This document shows positions 25,513 through 33,092 of a DNA stretch of 64,000 nucleotides, piece by piece; the stretch's first letter is position 1; the number at the start of each line of letters is the position of its first letter. Under the pieces are notes generated by a model, which was not told the origin of the DNA, ran no database searches, and saw nothing but the letters and a program-made list of their open reading frames with translations. Made by a program: the position numbers and the translations under genes. The DNA is from DAOPZJ01 sp964587625 (GTDB lineage Bacteria; Bacillota; Clostridia; Oscillospirales; JAKOTC01). Location of the stretch: contig CAZPLU010000010.1 in NCBI GenBank assembly GCA_964587625.1, positions 1 through 64,000 of the forward strand, in the 5' to 3' direction.

Positions 25513-26367
25513 CTATAAATTCAAATTCCGAATTTGTTTTTTCAAAAAGTCCACCGCGATCTTGATGTCTTTTTCCGGCGAATCCCCGACTTCGCGCTCG
25601 ATCGTCAAAAAGCCGTCGTAGCCGGACGCCTTCAATGCGGGCAGGTATTTTTCGAAATGCACGTCGCCGGTGCCGAGCACGACTTCGCGGAAATACTCGG
25701 GGCGTTCGCCCATCTCCTCGTGCTTGACCAGTCCATAGATGATCTCAGGATCTTCCTTTTTCAGCAAAACGCCGTCCTTGGCGTGGGTGTGAACGGTCAG
25801 CGGGCCGAGAATCCTTGCGGCCTCAACGCTGTCTTCGCCGATGACCATCGCCAAATTCGCGGGGTCAAGATTGACCGCGACGCCCCTGACGCCGAGTTCT
25901 CGAATAAACCGCGCAAGAATCTCCGAGGGCTCGGGGCCGGTCTCAACGGCAAAATAAGCGCCGCACTTTTCGGCGTATTCGCCCAGTTTGTAACAGGCGC
26001 GCTGCATGACGTCGTAACGGGGATTGTTTCGGTCGGCGGGGATCACGCCGATGTGCGTGGTCACGACTTTGCAATCGAGTTCGAGCGCCATGTCGATGAT
26101 GCGTTTGGAACGCTCGATGCGGTCGGAGTTTTCGTCCTCGTGCATAAAGCCGTGGCCGCCGAAATCCCCGCACAGCGCCGAAAAAACCAGCCCGTTGGAG
26201 CGGACATAATCGAGCGCCTCGCGCCGCTGTTTGGCGTTGAGGTTTTGCGGGCTGAACGCGCCGGTCGTGGCATAGGCCTGAATGCCGTCGGCGCCGACGG
26301 CGGCGGCCTTTTTAACGCCCTCCTCAAAACCGACCCGGAACGAATCGACGATGACACCGATTTTCAT
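25513..26367 (-). CDS. Sugar phosphate isomerase/epimerase (xylose-isomerase-like TIM barrel)
   Basis: 284 residues. The TIM-barrel pattern shows in GVIVDSFRVGFEEGVKKAA, VVTTHIGVIP, YFAVETGPEP, AVNLDPANLAM, VHTHAKDGVLLKKED and FLTIEREVGDSP, with the metal-binding Glu, Asp, His and Glu in expected places. Such enzymes isomerise or epimerise sugars or inositols. It starts 38 bases after hom on the same strand and probably shares its mRNA. The substrate is unknown. Confidence 0.82.
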   Translation of the reverse strand: MKIGVIVDSFRVGFEEGVKKAAAVGADGIQAYATTGAFSPQNLNAKQRREALDYVRSNGLVFSALCGDFGGHGFMHEDENSDRIERSKRIIDMALELDCKVVTTHIGVIPADRNNPRYDVMQRACYKLGEYAEKCGAYFAVETGPEPSEILARFIRELGVRGVAVNLDPANLAMVIGEDSVEAARILGPLTVHTHAKDGVLLKKEDPEIIYGLVKHEEMGERPEYFREVVLGTGDVHFEKYLPALKASGYDGFLTIEREVGDSPEKDIKIAVDFLKKQIRNLNL

Positions 26368-26404
26368 GATGACGACTCCTTTCGCAAAATGGTGGCGATA
26401 TTTT

Positions 26405-27595
26405 TTATTTTAAAATCGGGAATATGACCGCATTAACCGAAAGGCGATCGAGTTTTTCGTTCAATTCTGCTTCCGTGAATGGGCCGACCACATAGCCGAC
26501 CGCGTCGTTCCCGGCGGTAATGCGCCTGTATTCGCCCAGCTGCGGCAGTTTTTTTACATCGGCTTCTTTGATTTTAATCAAAAACTCATATTCACCGTCG
26601 TCCGCGCAAAACTCCTCCGTATCCTCCCAAAAGATATTGCGCGGGCTCTGCTTTTCGCGCACGCAGTCGACGATGTCGGAGATCACGGCGCTTGCGGTCG
26701 GGAATTTCCCCGCGCCCTTGCCGTAAAACATCACATCACCCGTCGCGTCGCCGTCGACGATGATTCCGTTAAAGACATCGTTGACGGACGACAGCTGGTT
26801 GGCGTGCTCCACGATCATCGGCCGGACAAAAGCGCTCACGCCGCCGCCGACCGGTTTGGCAATGCAAATCAATTTCAGGCAGCCGCCGCAGGCGCGCGCC
26901 AATTTGATGTCGTCGAGCCCGATCTGCCCGATGCCGACGGCCGGGATCATATCGGGGTGAGGGCGCTTTTGAAAGCAAATCCCGCTCAAAATCGAAATTT
27001 TGCGCGCACAGTCGTGGCCGTCCACATCCGCCGAAGGATTGAGCTCCGCATACCCCAGACGTTTTGCCATCTCAAGGGCGTCTTTAAAACTCATGTTGTC
27101 GGATTCCATCTTGGTCAAAATAAAGTTGGTTGTCCCGTTTAAAATGCCGCAGATACTGACAAATCTGTTGGCGGCAAGACATTGGCTGATCGGCTTGAGC
27201 AGCGGAACCCCGCCGCCGACGCTGGCTTCAAACTTTAACATCACACCGGATTTTTCGGCATACCCCAAGAGTTCCGTACCGCGGGTCGCGATCAGTTCCT
27301 TGTTGGAAGTGACGACGCATTTCCCGGCTTTCAGGCAGCGCGAGACATAGTCGTACGCCGCGCCGGTCCCGCCGATGGTCTCGACGACGACCGAGATCTC
27401 GGGATCGTTTTCGATGACCGAAAAATCCTTGATGAAAAGGTCGGTGTAATCCAGTCCGGTGAAATCCTTGATATCCAATATATATTTCAGGCACATGGAT
27501 TCGCCGGCCGCCGTTTCGATTTTATCGCGGTTGCGCATGAACAGCTGCGCCGTCCCCGAACCGACTACGCCGTGACCCATGATTGCAAATTTCAT
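26405..27595 (-). CDS. hom: Homoserine dehydrogenase
   Basis: 396 residues. It reduces aspartate semialdehyde to homoserine for threonine and methionine. The N-terminal GHGVVGSGTAQLF nucleotide motif, TSNKELIATRG, GILNGTTNFIL and the catalytic AELNPSADVDGHDCARKI segment are clear; a short ACT-like C-terminal domain spans about 325-396. ATG 27595 is preceded by AAAGGATGAG; an alternative ATG at 27607 directly abuts that site. No thrB/thrC is next to it. Confidence 0.93.
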   Translation of the reverse strand: MKFAIMGHGVVGSGTAQLFMRNRDKIETAAGESMCLKYILDIKDFTGLDYTDLFIKDFSVIENDPEISVVVETIGGTGAAYDYVSRCLKAGKCVVTSNKELIATRGTELLGYAEKSGVMLKFEASVGGGVPLLKPISQCLAANRFVSICGILNGTTNFILTKMESDNMSFKDALEMAKRLGYAELNPSADVDGHDCARKISILSGICFQKRPHPDMIPAVGIGQIGLDDIKLARACGGCLKLICIAKPVGGGVSAFVRPMIVEHANQLSSVNDVFNGIIVDGDATGDVMFYGKGAGKFPTASAVISDIVDCVREKQSPRNIFWEDTEEFCADDGEYEFLIKIKEADVKKLPQLGEYRRITAGNDAVGYVVGPFTEAELNEKLDRLSVNAVIFPILK

Positions 27596-27616
27596 AACGA
27601 CACTCATCCTTTCGAC

Positions 27617-27640
27617 CGGTTTGAAACGGTTTTCAAACCG
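27617..27640 (-). promoter_or_regulatory. Perfect 10-bp inverted repeat in the hom leader
   Basis: CGGTTTGAAA-CGGT-TTTCAAACCG is an exact inverted repeat 22 bases upstream of the hom start codon and just before its ribosome site. It could be an operator or an mRNA hairpin affecting ribosome access. Confidence 0.55.
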
Positions 27641-27704
27641 AACTTTTGCCTGTCGGACGCGCATAAATGCAAAACGCGGTAAATACGCGCGTCCGATATG
27701 CGCC

Positions 27705-27733
27705 ATTATAGCATAACACATTGGCATATTCAA
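27705..27733 (-). promoter_or_regulatory. Sigma-A promoter of hom
   Basis: On the minus strand TTGAAT (27733-27728), a 17-base spacer and a perfect TATAAT (27710-27705). It gives a leader of about 100 bases that includes the inverted repeat at 27617-27640. Confidence 0.7.
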
Positions 27734-27756
27734 GCAAAACAATCTCAAATTCGGTA

Positions 27757-27785
27757 TTGCAAAATCGAGAACGGGGTGGTATAAT
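27757..27785 (+). promoter_or_regulatory. Sigma-A promoter of tRNA-Leu
   Basis: TTGCAA (27757-27762), 17 bases, TATAAT (27780-27785) preceded by TGG (extended -10), about 22 bases before the mature tRNA 5' end. Divergent from the hom promoter. Confidence 0.75.
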
Positions 27786-27806
27786 AACCCTCGCGTCGGA
27801 CCTTTC

Positions 27807-27893
27807 GCCGGTGTGATGGAATTGGTAGACGTGGTGGACTCAAAACCCACCGGTAGCGATACCGTGCCGGTTCGATTCCGGCCACCGGCACCA
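27807..27893 (+). tRNA. tRNA-Leu (anticodon CAA)
   Basis: An 87-base class II tRNA with CCA encoded. The acceptor GCCGGTG pairs with CACCGGC, the discriminator is A, and CCA is at 27891-27893. The D-loop is GGAATTGGTAGAC, the anticodon loop CTCAAAA gives CAA, the long variable arm is CGGTA-GCGA-TACCG, and the T-arm is GCCGG-TTCGATT-CCGGC. The pair closing the anticodon loop (A/C) is a mismatch. It stands alone with its own promoter and terminator. Confidence 0.95.
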
Positions 27894-27898
27894 AACTG

Positions 27899-27942
27899 CC
27901 CATCATCAATTGCTCAACCCATTGATGGTGGGTTTGTTTTTT
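27899..27942 (+). terminator. Terminator of tRNA-Leu
   Basis: CCCATCATCAAT and ATTGATGGTGGG pair over 12 bases (one G-T wobble) around a ten-base loop, followed by TTTGTTTTTT. It starts six bases after the tRNA end. Confidence 0.92.
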
Positions 27943-27957
27943 ACAAAGGAGGACAGC

Positions 27958-28005
27958 GTGAAAAATAAATTTCACACTGCGGTTTTGGTGCCTTTCGGGT
28001 TTTAA
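27958..28005 (+). CDS. Possible 15-residue leader peptide
   Basis: GTG at 27958 has a near-perfect AAAGGAGGA six bases upstream and encodes MKNKFHTAVLVPFGF. A TTTCGG/CCGAAA hairpin (27993-28012) surrounds its stop codon. It lies between the tRNA terminator and the methyltransferase gene. It could be a leader peptide, or the start of a degenerated gene. The strong ribosome site is the only real support. Confidence 0.35.
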   Translation: MKNKFHTAVLVPFGF

Positions 28006-28054
28006 ACCGAAATCGGCGCAATTCCCCGGCTTGCGGAAAGGAAGGAGCTTTTAT

Positions 28055-28753
28055 ATGGACAAAACTTACGCTTTGTCGCTGTCCCTCGCAAACGATTTCA
28101 ATGCCTATGTGAACGCCGCCCTCGAAAACAACGAAATCAGTAAAGACGAATGGTACGAAATAAACAACGTGTATTTTACAAAACTATATCTTTCACAAAA
28201 TAATCCCCGCGGACAATCGGGACACGGGGGCGACGAATTCCATTATGCGTTTTCGCACCTGCCGATAGTGGAAGCCGTCTATAAAAACGGGACTTTTCTC
28301 GATGTCGGATGCGCCAACGGATATTTATGCGAGATGGTGCACCAATGGGCGAGCGCTGTCGGCTTCGACTTGCAGATGTTCGGGGTGGATATATCCGAGG
28401 GGCTGATCGAATTGGCCAAAAGCCGGCTTCCCCAATGGCGCGCTCATTTTTTTGTCGGCAATTCGTTTTTTTGGAAACCCAAGCAAAAGTTCGATTATAT
28501 CCATATCGGGGGATTGGGCCAGGTTCCCGAAGAAGACGAACTTCTGTTTTTTAATCATATTATGGAAAATTATTTGTCCGACGGTGGAAGATTGATTCTC
28601 GGCCCTTGCTGGTGCGACGACGGTGATTCTCGATACAAGGGTATTCGAAAATTACTTGACTCCGGCATATCTCCGAACGGCTATATTGAAAAAACGCATT
28701 ATAAGGACCCGAATAAACTGAGAAGGGCCGTATGGTTCGATAAAATCAAATGA
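28055..28753 (+). CDS. Class I SAM-dependent methyltransferase
   Basis: About 232 residues. SAM motif I is GTFLDVGCANGYLCEMV near residue 75; FGVDISEGLIELAKSRLP is motif II, and FDYIHIGGLGQVPEEDELLF with GGRLILGPCWCDD give the later strands. The substrate is unknown. ATG 28055 follows GGAAGGAGC. No partner enzymes are nearby; the SDR gene follows after 73 bases. Confidence 0.8.
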   Translation: MDKTYALSLSLANDFNAYVNAALENNEISKDEWYEINNVYFTKLYLSQNNPRGQSGHGGDEFHYAFSHLPIVEAVYKNGTFLDVGCANGYLCEMVHQWASAVGFDLQMFGVDISEGLIELAKSRLPQWRAHFFVGNSFFWKPKQKFDYIHIGGLGQVPEEDELLFFNHIMENYLSDGGRLILGPCWCDDGDSRYKGIRKLLDSGISPNGYIEKTHYKDPNKLRRAVWFDKIK

Positions 28754-28826
28754 GTAACATCTTGCGGATATTTCGTCCGATGATGCCCAAAAACCGAATG
28801 TCTGAAAAAGGGGGAAACCGGCAACA

Positions 28827-29543
28827 ATGAAAACGGTATTGATCACCGGCGCCTCGGGCGGTATCGGCGCGGCGACCGCCCGGCTTTTTGCCGAAAAGGG
28901 GTGCCGTGTCGCGCTACATTATCACCAATCCGAGGAGATCGCGCGCGCTCTCGAACGGGAACTCGGAAAAAACGCATTCGCCGTCAGCGCCGACGTGTCG
29001 GATTCGGCGCAGGTCAAAGCGATGTTCCAAGCCGTGCAAAAACGTTTCGGCGGGATCGACGTGCTGGTCAACAACGCCGGAATCGCGGAGTTTTCCCTTT
29101 TCACCGAAATCACGGACGAACGATGGCGCAGGATGTTCGCGGTCAACGCCGACGGCTGCTTTTATTGCTGCCGGGAGGTGCTTCCGTATATGATCGCGGA
29201 AAAATCCGGCGCGATCGTCAATATCTCGTCGATCTGGGGCATCACGGGCGGTTCCTGCGAGGTGCACTATTCCGCCGCCAAAGCCGCCGTCATCGGACTG
29301 ACCAAGGCGCTGGCAAAAGAAGTCGGCCCCTCGGGGATCACAGTGAACTGCATCGCTCCGGGCATGATCAATACCAAGATGAATCGCGGCCTATCTGACG
29401 AAGATATCGCAGGTTTATTGGACGAGACGCCGCTGCAAAAGCTCGGCACGCCGCTCGAAATCGCAAAAACCGCTTTATTTTTAGCGGAATCCGAATTTAT
29501 CACCGGGCAAATCCTCAGTCCGAACGGCGGTTTTGTCATCTGA
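28827..29543 (+). CDS. Short-chain dehydrogenase/reductase (YmfI/FabG-like)
   Basis: 238 residues. TGASGGIGAATARLF (Rossmann), NNAGIAEFSLF, INISSIWGITGG with catalytic Ser, YSAAKAAVIGLTKALAKE (YxxxK) and a C-terminal NGGFVI are present. It resembles 3-oxoacyl-ACP reductases; the overall text is also close to YmfI, the reductase proposed to modify EF-P in Firmicutes. No fab genes lie nearby, which favours the latter, without proof. Its last 21 bases are duplicated in tandem downstream. Confidence 0.8.
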   Translation: MKTVLITGASGGIGAATARLFAEKGCRVALHYHQSEEIARALERELGKNAFAVSADVSDSAQVKAMFQAVQKRFGGIDVLVNNAGIAEFSLFTEITDERWRRMFAVNADGCFYCCREVLPYMIAEKSGAIVNISSIWGITGGSCEVHYSAAKAAVIGLTKALAKEVGPSGITVNCIAPGMINTKMNRGLSDEDIAGLLDETPLQKLGTPLEIAKTALFLAESEFITGQILSPNGGFVI

Positions 29544-29564
29544 AACGGCGGTTTTGTCATCTGA
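29523..29564 (+). repeat. Exact 21-bp tandem duplication at the SDR stop codon
   Basis: AACGGCGGTTTTGTCATCTGA occurs twice in direct contact. The first copy (29523-29543) is the end of the SDR gene including its stop codon; the second (29544-29564) is non-coding. It looks like a recent replication slip. Confidence 0.9.
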
Positions 29565-29573
29565 AAATTCTCC

Positions 29574-29602
29574 TTGCCATATCCAAAAAAGTATTGTATA
29601 AT
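29574..29602 (+). promoter_or_regulatory. Sigma-A promoter of yajC
   Basis: TTGCCA (29574-29579), 17-base spacer, perfect TATAAT (29597-29602), 48 bases before the yajC ATG. Confidence 0.75.
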
Positions 29603-29649
29603 CTTCGTGGGAAGTGAATTTTTCTCAGAATTTGAAAGGATTGGAAAAT

Positions 29650-30123
29650 ATGAACGTTTTTTATTCGATGATCGGAAGATTGCTTGAAGCTGGCGCGGTT
29701 TCGGCCGATCTGCTGACCGCCGCTCCGACAAACGCGGAAGTCGGCGCCGAGAGCGTTGCGGATATCGTTAGCACAATCGCGGAATCGGCCGTCTCGACCG
29801 CAAGCACGGTCTCCCAAGAAACCGGACTTTTCGGCGGCGGCGGGATCTGGCAAACGGTTATTCTTTTCGGCGTCTTGATTCTCGCGATGTACTTTATCAT
29901 GATCCGCCCGCAGAAAAAGCGTGAAAAGGAACAGAAAATGATGCGCGACGCGCTTGCCGTCGGCGATGAGATCGTCACCATCGGCGGGATCTCCGGCACG
30001 GTTGTCAGCGTCCGCGAGGATTCGATCATCATCGAGACCGGTTCCGACCGCGACAAGATGAAAATTATGAAATGGGCCATCCAGACCATCACGGCGATGC
30101 GCAAGACAGAAGACAGGGAATAA
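29650..30123 (+). CDS. yajC: Preprotein translocase subunit YajC
   Basis: About 157 residues, longer than usual because of a ~55-residue Ala/Ser-rich N-terminal segment. Then come one membrane helix (TVILFGVLILAMYFIMI), the conserved IRPQKKREKEQKMM motif and the small beta domain GDEIVTIGGISGTVVSV. YajC associates with SecDF-SecYEG. ATG 29650 follows GAAAGGATTGG. The neighbour order yajC, TIGR04086, scfA, scfB is common in Clostridia. Confidence 0.92.
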   Translation: MNVFYSMIGRLLEAGAVSADLLTAAPTNAEVGAESVADIVSTIAESAVSTASTVSQETGLFGGGGIWQTVILFGVLILAMYFIMIRPQKKREKEQKMMRDALAVGDEIVTIGGISGTVVSVREDSIIIETGSDRDKMKIMKWAIQTITAMRKTEDRE

Positions 30124-30135
30124 CAAACCCAATTC

Positions 30136-30179
30136 GAAGCCGCTTACCGCTGATTCCCGTCTTGATTTTAAGCGGCTTC
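30136..30179 (+). terminator. Inverted repeat after yajC
   Basis: GAAGCCGCTTA and TAAGCGGCTTC form an 11-bp stem with a 22-base loop. There is no strong T-run, so termination is probably partial. Confidence 0.5.
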
Positions 30180-30251
30180 ACCATAAATAACGGAATAAAA
30201 ACCGCTCTCTCGGCATAGTTTTTTACAACTTGTTACGAGAGGGTGTTTTTT

Positions 30252-30653
30252 ATGTCTGCGGCTGAACTCGGCGCCGGTTTTGCGGTGAAAAAGACCATGT
30301 TATACGCGGCTATCTCGATTGTAATTTCAGCGCTGATCTGCCTCGCGGCGGCGGTCGTTTTCAGCGCGGGGGCGCCGGTAAAACTCATCGGGCCGATCGG
30401 TTGGGTGATCTGCGGCGTTTCCGGATTCGTCGGCGGCCTGATGAGCGCGAAAACGATCCGCAAAAAGTGCGTCCTGACGGGCATGCTCTGCGGTCTGTTC
30501 GCGTTCGCTATTTTATTTTTGGCGGGTCTATTGTTCGGAGACGGCGTGATGTTCTCAAAACTGGTGATCAAACTGGCGATTTGTCTGTTTTCAGGCGCAC
30601 TCGGCGGATTTTTCGGAGCGGGGAACAAACGGCGGCGCAGCCATACCCGCTGA
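30252..30653 (+). CDS. TIGR04086-type membrane protein
   Basis: About 133 residues with four hydrophobic helices (LYAAISIVISALICLAAAVV, then IGWVICGVSGFVGGLMSA, LCGLFAFAILFLAGLLFG and LAICLFSGALGGFFGA). Its place between yajC and the SCIFF peptide gene is the typical context of TIGR04086 proteins. Function is unknown; a role near ranthipeptide export or membrane assembly would be guesswork. ATG 30252 is preceded by GAGAGGG. Confidence 0.75.
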   Translation: MSAAELGAGFAVKKTMLYAAISIVISALICLAAAVVFSAGAPVKLIGPIGWVICGVSGFVGGLMSAKTIRKKCVLTGMLCGLFAFAILFLAGLLFGDGVMFSKLVIKLAICLFSGALGGFFGAGNKRRRSHTR

Positions 30654-30706
30654 GACAAAAAAATCTCGCCGAAAACTTGAAAGACGTCTGCGGCTGTGGT
30701 ATAATC

Positions 30707-30715
30707 AAAATTGGG
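30707..30715 (+). promoter_or_regulatory. Extended -10 promoter of scfA
   Basis: TGGTATAAT (30707-30715) lies 44 bases before the scfA ATG. No good -35 is seen at the right distance. The same TGGTATAAT occurs before tRNA-Leu and nusB. Confidence 0.55.
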
Positions 30716-30758
30716 GAGCAATGTGTTTTCCACACAAAAAAATTCGGGGGTTTATTTT

Positions 30759-30935
30759 ATGAGATATATTAAGACCATTGCCGGAGCACGGCTCACCGCC
30801 GGTGTGAAAAACGGCGGTTGCGGCGAGTGCCAGGCGTCCTGCCAATCGGCCTGCAAGACCTCTTGTACGGTCGCAAACCAAAAATGTGAAAACAATCAAA
30901 ACAACCGTCGTTTTACTCCCAAGACCGCAAAATAA
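30759..30935 (+). CDS. scfA: SCIFF six-cysteine ranthipeptide precursor
   Basis: 58 residues. It starts MRYIKTIAGARLTAGV and has six cysteines in GCGECQASCQSACKTSC plus QKC, the pattern of the SCIFF (six cysteines in forty-five) family. The maturase forms thioether links from these Cys to downstream residues. The N-terminal part serves as recognition leader. It is followed by a hairpin and the maturase gene. Ranthipeptides have been linked to quorum-type signalling in some Clostridia; the role here is unproven. Confidence 0.95.
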   Translation: MRYIKTIAGARLTAGVKNGGCGECQASCQSACKTSCTVANQKCENNQNNRRFTPKTAK

Positions 30936-30947
30936 CGGGTTTTGCAT

Positions 30948-30982
30948 GAGGGCCGCCTCTGATTACGGGGTCGGCTCTTTTT
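30948..30982 (+). terminator. Imperfect terminator/attenuator between scfA and scfB
   Basis: GAGGGCCGCCTC and CGGGGTCGGCTC form an imperfect stem followed by TTTTT. Placed between peptide and maturase genes, it would let a few transcripts read through to scfB, giving more peptide than enzyme. Confidence 0.55.
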
Positions 30983-31019
30983 GTTGTCTATGGAATGCGT
31001 ATAAGGATGGCTTGAAAAG

Positions 31020-32417
31020 ATGCTGCATAAATATGAGCTGAACGGGTATCGGATCGCCCTCGACATCAACAGCGGCGCGGTCCATGTGTTGGACAAACTC
31101 GCCTATGACTTGTTGGATCACGCCTCGTTTGAAATGGGCAAAAGCGCCCCCGAAGAAGCGTATTCACTCGGTTCGCGCGAGGAAGTCGACGCCTGCTGGG
31201 AAGAATTAAAACAGTTGCGCGACCGCGGCGAATTATTTTGTCCGGACGATATGCGGCTCTCCGCTTTCAAAACGGCCTCCGCGCCTGTAAAGTCAATGTG
31301 CTTGCTGATCGCCCATGATTGCAACATGAAATGCGAATACTGTTTTGCCGACGAGGGCTGTTACGGCGGCGGGCGCAATTGGATGTCCGAGGAGACCGCA
31401 AAGGCCGCTATCGATTTTTTGATTGAAAAATCGGACAGTCGGCACAATCTTGAAGTGGACTTTTTCGGCGGGGAACCGCTGCTCAATTTCGGCGTCGTCA
31501 AAAAGACGGTTGAATATGCCCGTTCGCTCGAACAAAAACACAGCAAAAACTTCCGTTTTACAATCACCACCAACGGCGTTTTGCTCGACGACGATAAAAT
31601 TGATTTTATCAACCGTGAAATGTCCAATGCCGTGATGTCGCTCGACGGCAGAAAAGAGATTCACGACCGCGTCCGCACCAACAAAAACGGCTGCGGTACT
31701 TATGACGCCATTGTCCCGAAGTTTCAAAAATTGATCTCCCTGCGCGGAAAAAACTTGAACGGAAAGCAGGATTATTACCTCAGGGGCACATTCACGCGCT
31801 ATAACCTCGATTTTTCAAATGACGTGCTCCACATCGCCGGACTCGGCTTCGACCAGATCTCGGTCGAACCGGTCGTCGCCCCCGACAGCGCGCCCCATTC
31901 GCTGCGAAAAGAGGATTTGCCGCGTATTTTCGAAGAATATGAGACATTGGCAAAGCGCATCACAGAGCACCGCAAAGACGGCGGTTATTTTAACTTCTTC
32001 CACTTTATGATCGACCTCGAGGGCGGCCCGTGCGCCATCAAACGCGTCAAGGGCTGCGGCTGCGGCAATGAATATGTCGCGATCGCGGCAAACGGAGATA
32101 TCTACCCGTGCCACCAATTCGCGGGCGTACCCGAAAAAAAGATGGGCAATGTCCGCGAGGGCGGCTTCCATCTCGAGATGAAGTCGGAATTTGCCACGGC
32201 GGATATTTTTTCCAAAGAAGAATGCCGAAATTGTTGGGCAAAATTTTATTGCAGCGGCGGCTGCGCAGCTAATAACTACTTATACAACGGGGACATCTTG
32301 AAACCATATGAGTTCTCGTGTGAGATGGAACGGAAACGTGTCGAGTGCGCCGTCATGATTAAAGCGGCGCTGGCACAAGAAGAAAACGAAAGTGACGAAA
32401 GAAAAAATGCCGTATAA
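31020..32417 (+). CDS. scfB: Thioether-forming SCIFF peptide maturase (radical SAM/SPASM)
   Basis: 465 residues. The N-terminal ~90 residues form a peptide-recognition domain. The radical SAM cluster motif CNMKCEYC follows near residue 104, then EVDFFGGEPLLNF. The C-terminal SPASM region has GCGCGNEYVAIAANGDIYPC and CRNCWAKFYCSGGC for two auxiliary [4Fe-4S] clusters. It cross-links the cysteines of ScfA. It overlaps the next gene. Confidence 0.95.
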   Translation: MLHKYELNGYRIALDINSGAVHVLDKLAYDLLDHASFEMGKSAPEEAYSLGSREEVDACWEELKQLRDRGELFCPDDMRLSAFKTASAPVKSMCLLIAHDCNMKCEYCFADEGCYGGGRNWMSEETAKAAIDFLIEKSDSRHNLEVDFFGGEPLLNFGVVKKTVEYARSLEQKHSKNFRFTITTNGVLLDDDKIDFINREMSNAVMSLDGRKEIHDRVRTNKNGCGTYDAIVPKFQKLISLRGKNLNGKQDYYLRGTFTRYNLDFSNDVLHIAGLGFDQISVEPVVAPDSAPHSLRKEDLPRIFEEYETLAKRITEHRKDGGYFNFFHFMIDLEGGPCAIKRVKGCGCGNEYVAIAANGDIYPCHQFAGVPEKKMGNVREGGFHLEMKSEFATADIFSKEECRNCWAKFYCSGGCAANNYLYNGDILKPYEFSCEMERKRVECAVMIKAALAQEENESDERKNAV

Positions 32418-33057
32418 AATCTATCTGATCCGACACGCAAACGCCACGGTTGAGCCGATCATCCTCGGAAGCACCGACCGGCCGCTGACTCCCAAAGGGG
32501 AACAACAGGCGGCGGAATGCGGCAAATTGCTCAAGGCGCATCCGGTTGACGCGGTATTTTCAAGCCCGTTAAAACGCGCATATCAAACCGCGAAGGCGGC
32601 ATATCCGGACAAGACCCCCATTTTGATCGACGGACTTAGGGAATACGGGTTCGGCGAACTCGAGGAGAAGCCCTATTCGCAATATTTAAACGACGGGATC
32701 TTTGATTTGGATCGGATGTTGGCAATGGCCTGTGATTTACACAAAGCTGAAAAGCAAAAGGACTTTGTGGATCGCGTGTTCGCGGCGTTTTCCAAGATCG
32801 TCGAGAGCTGTATGAAGTCCGGCGTCCGCACCGTCGCGATTTTTTCCCACGGGGGCGTTATCTCTACGCTGATGGCGGCGTTTTCCTACCCGAAGTATGA
32901 GACACTGAGCTGCTGGCTGCCAGACAATTGCAGCGGCTATGTCATAAAAACCGATCCGACGCTTTGGATGCGAGACCGCGCCGTCGAAAACATCGGTCAA
33001 ATCGTCTGCGGACAAATCGACTGCGGAAAAATTCACGACAACGGAGTAGAATCATAG
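32407..33057 (+). CDS. Histidine phosphatase family protein
   Basis: About 216 residues. The catalytic LIRHANATVE (RHG-type, with A for G), SPLKRAYQTAKAAY, a Glu in EYGFGELEEKPY and the second His in AIFSHGGVIST place it in the phosphoglycerate-mutase-like phosphatases. The start is ATG 32407 or GTG 32392; both overlap the 3' end of scfB. The substrate is unknown. It may be carried along with the SCIFF operon. Confidence 0.8.
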   Translation: MPYKIYLIRHANATVEPIILGSTDRPLTPKGEQQAAECGKLLKAHPVDAVFSSPLKRAYQTAKAAYPDKTPILIDGLREYGFGELEEKPYSQYLNDGIFDLDRMLAMACDLHKAEKQKDFVDRVFAAFSKIVESCMKSGVRTVAIFSHGGVISTLMAAFSYPKYETLSCWLPDNCSGYVIKTDPTLWMRDRAVENIGQIVCGQIDCGKIHDNGVES

Positions 33058-33092
33058 GGTTTGAAACCGACGCTATAAAGGGGGATTAAAAA

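Noticed and set aside
27596..27704. T-box or amino-acid riboswitch in the hom leader
   Set aside because: The ~100-base leader has no T-box sequence or specifier stem; only the simple inverted repeat is seen.
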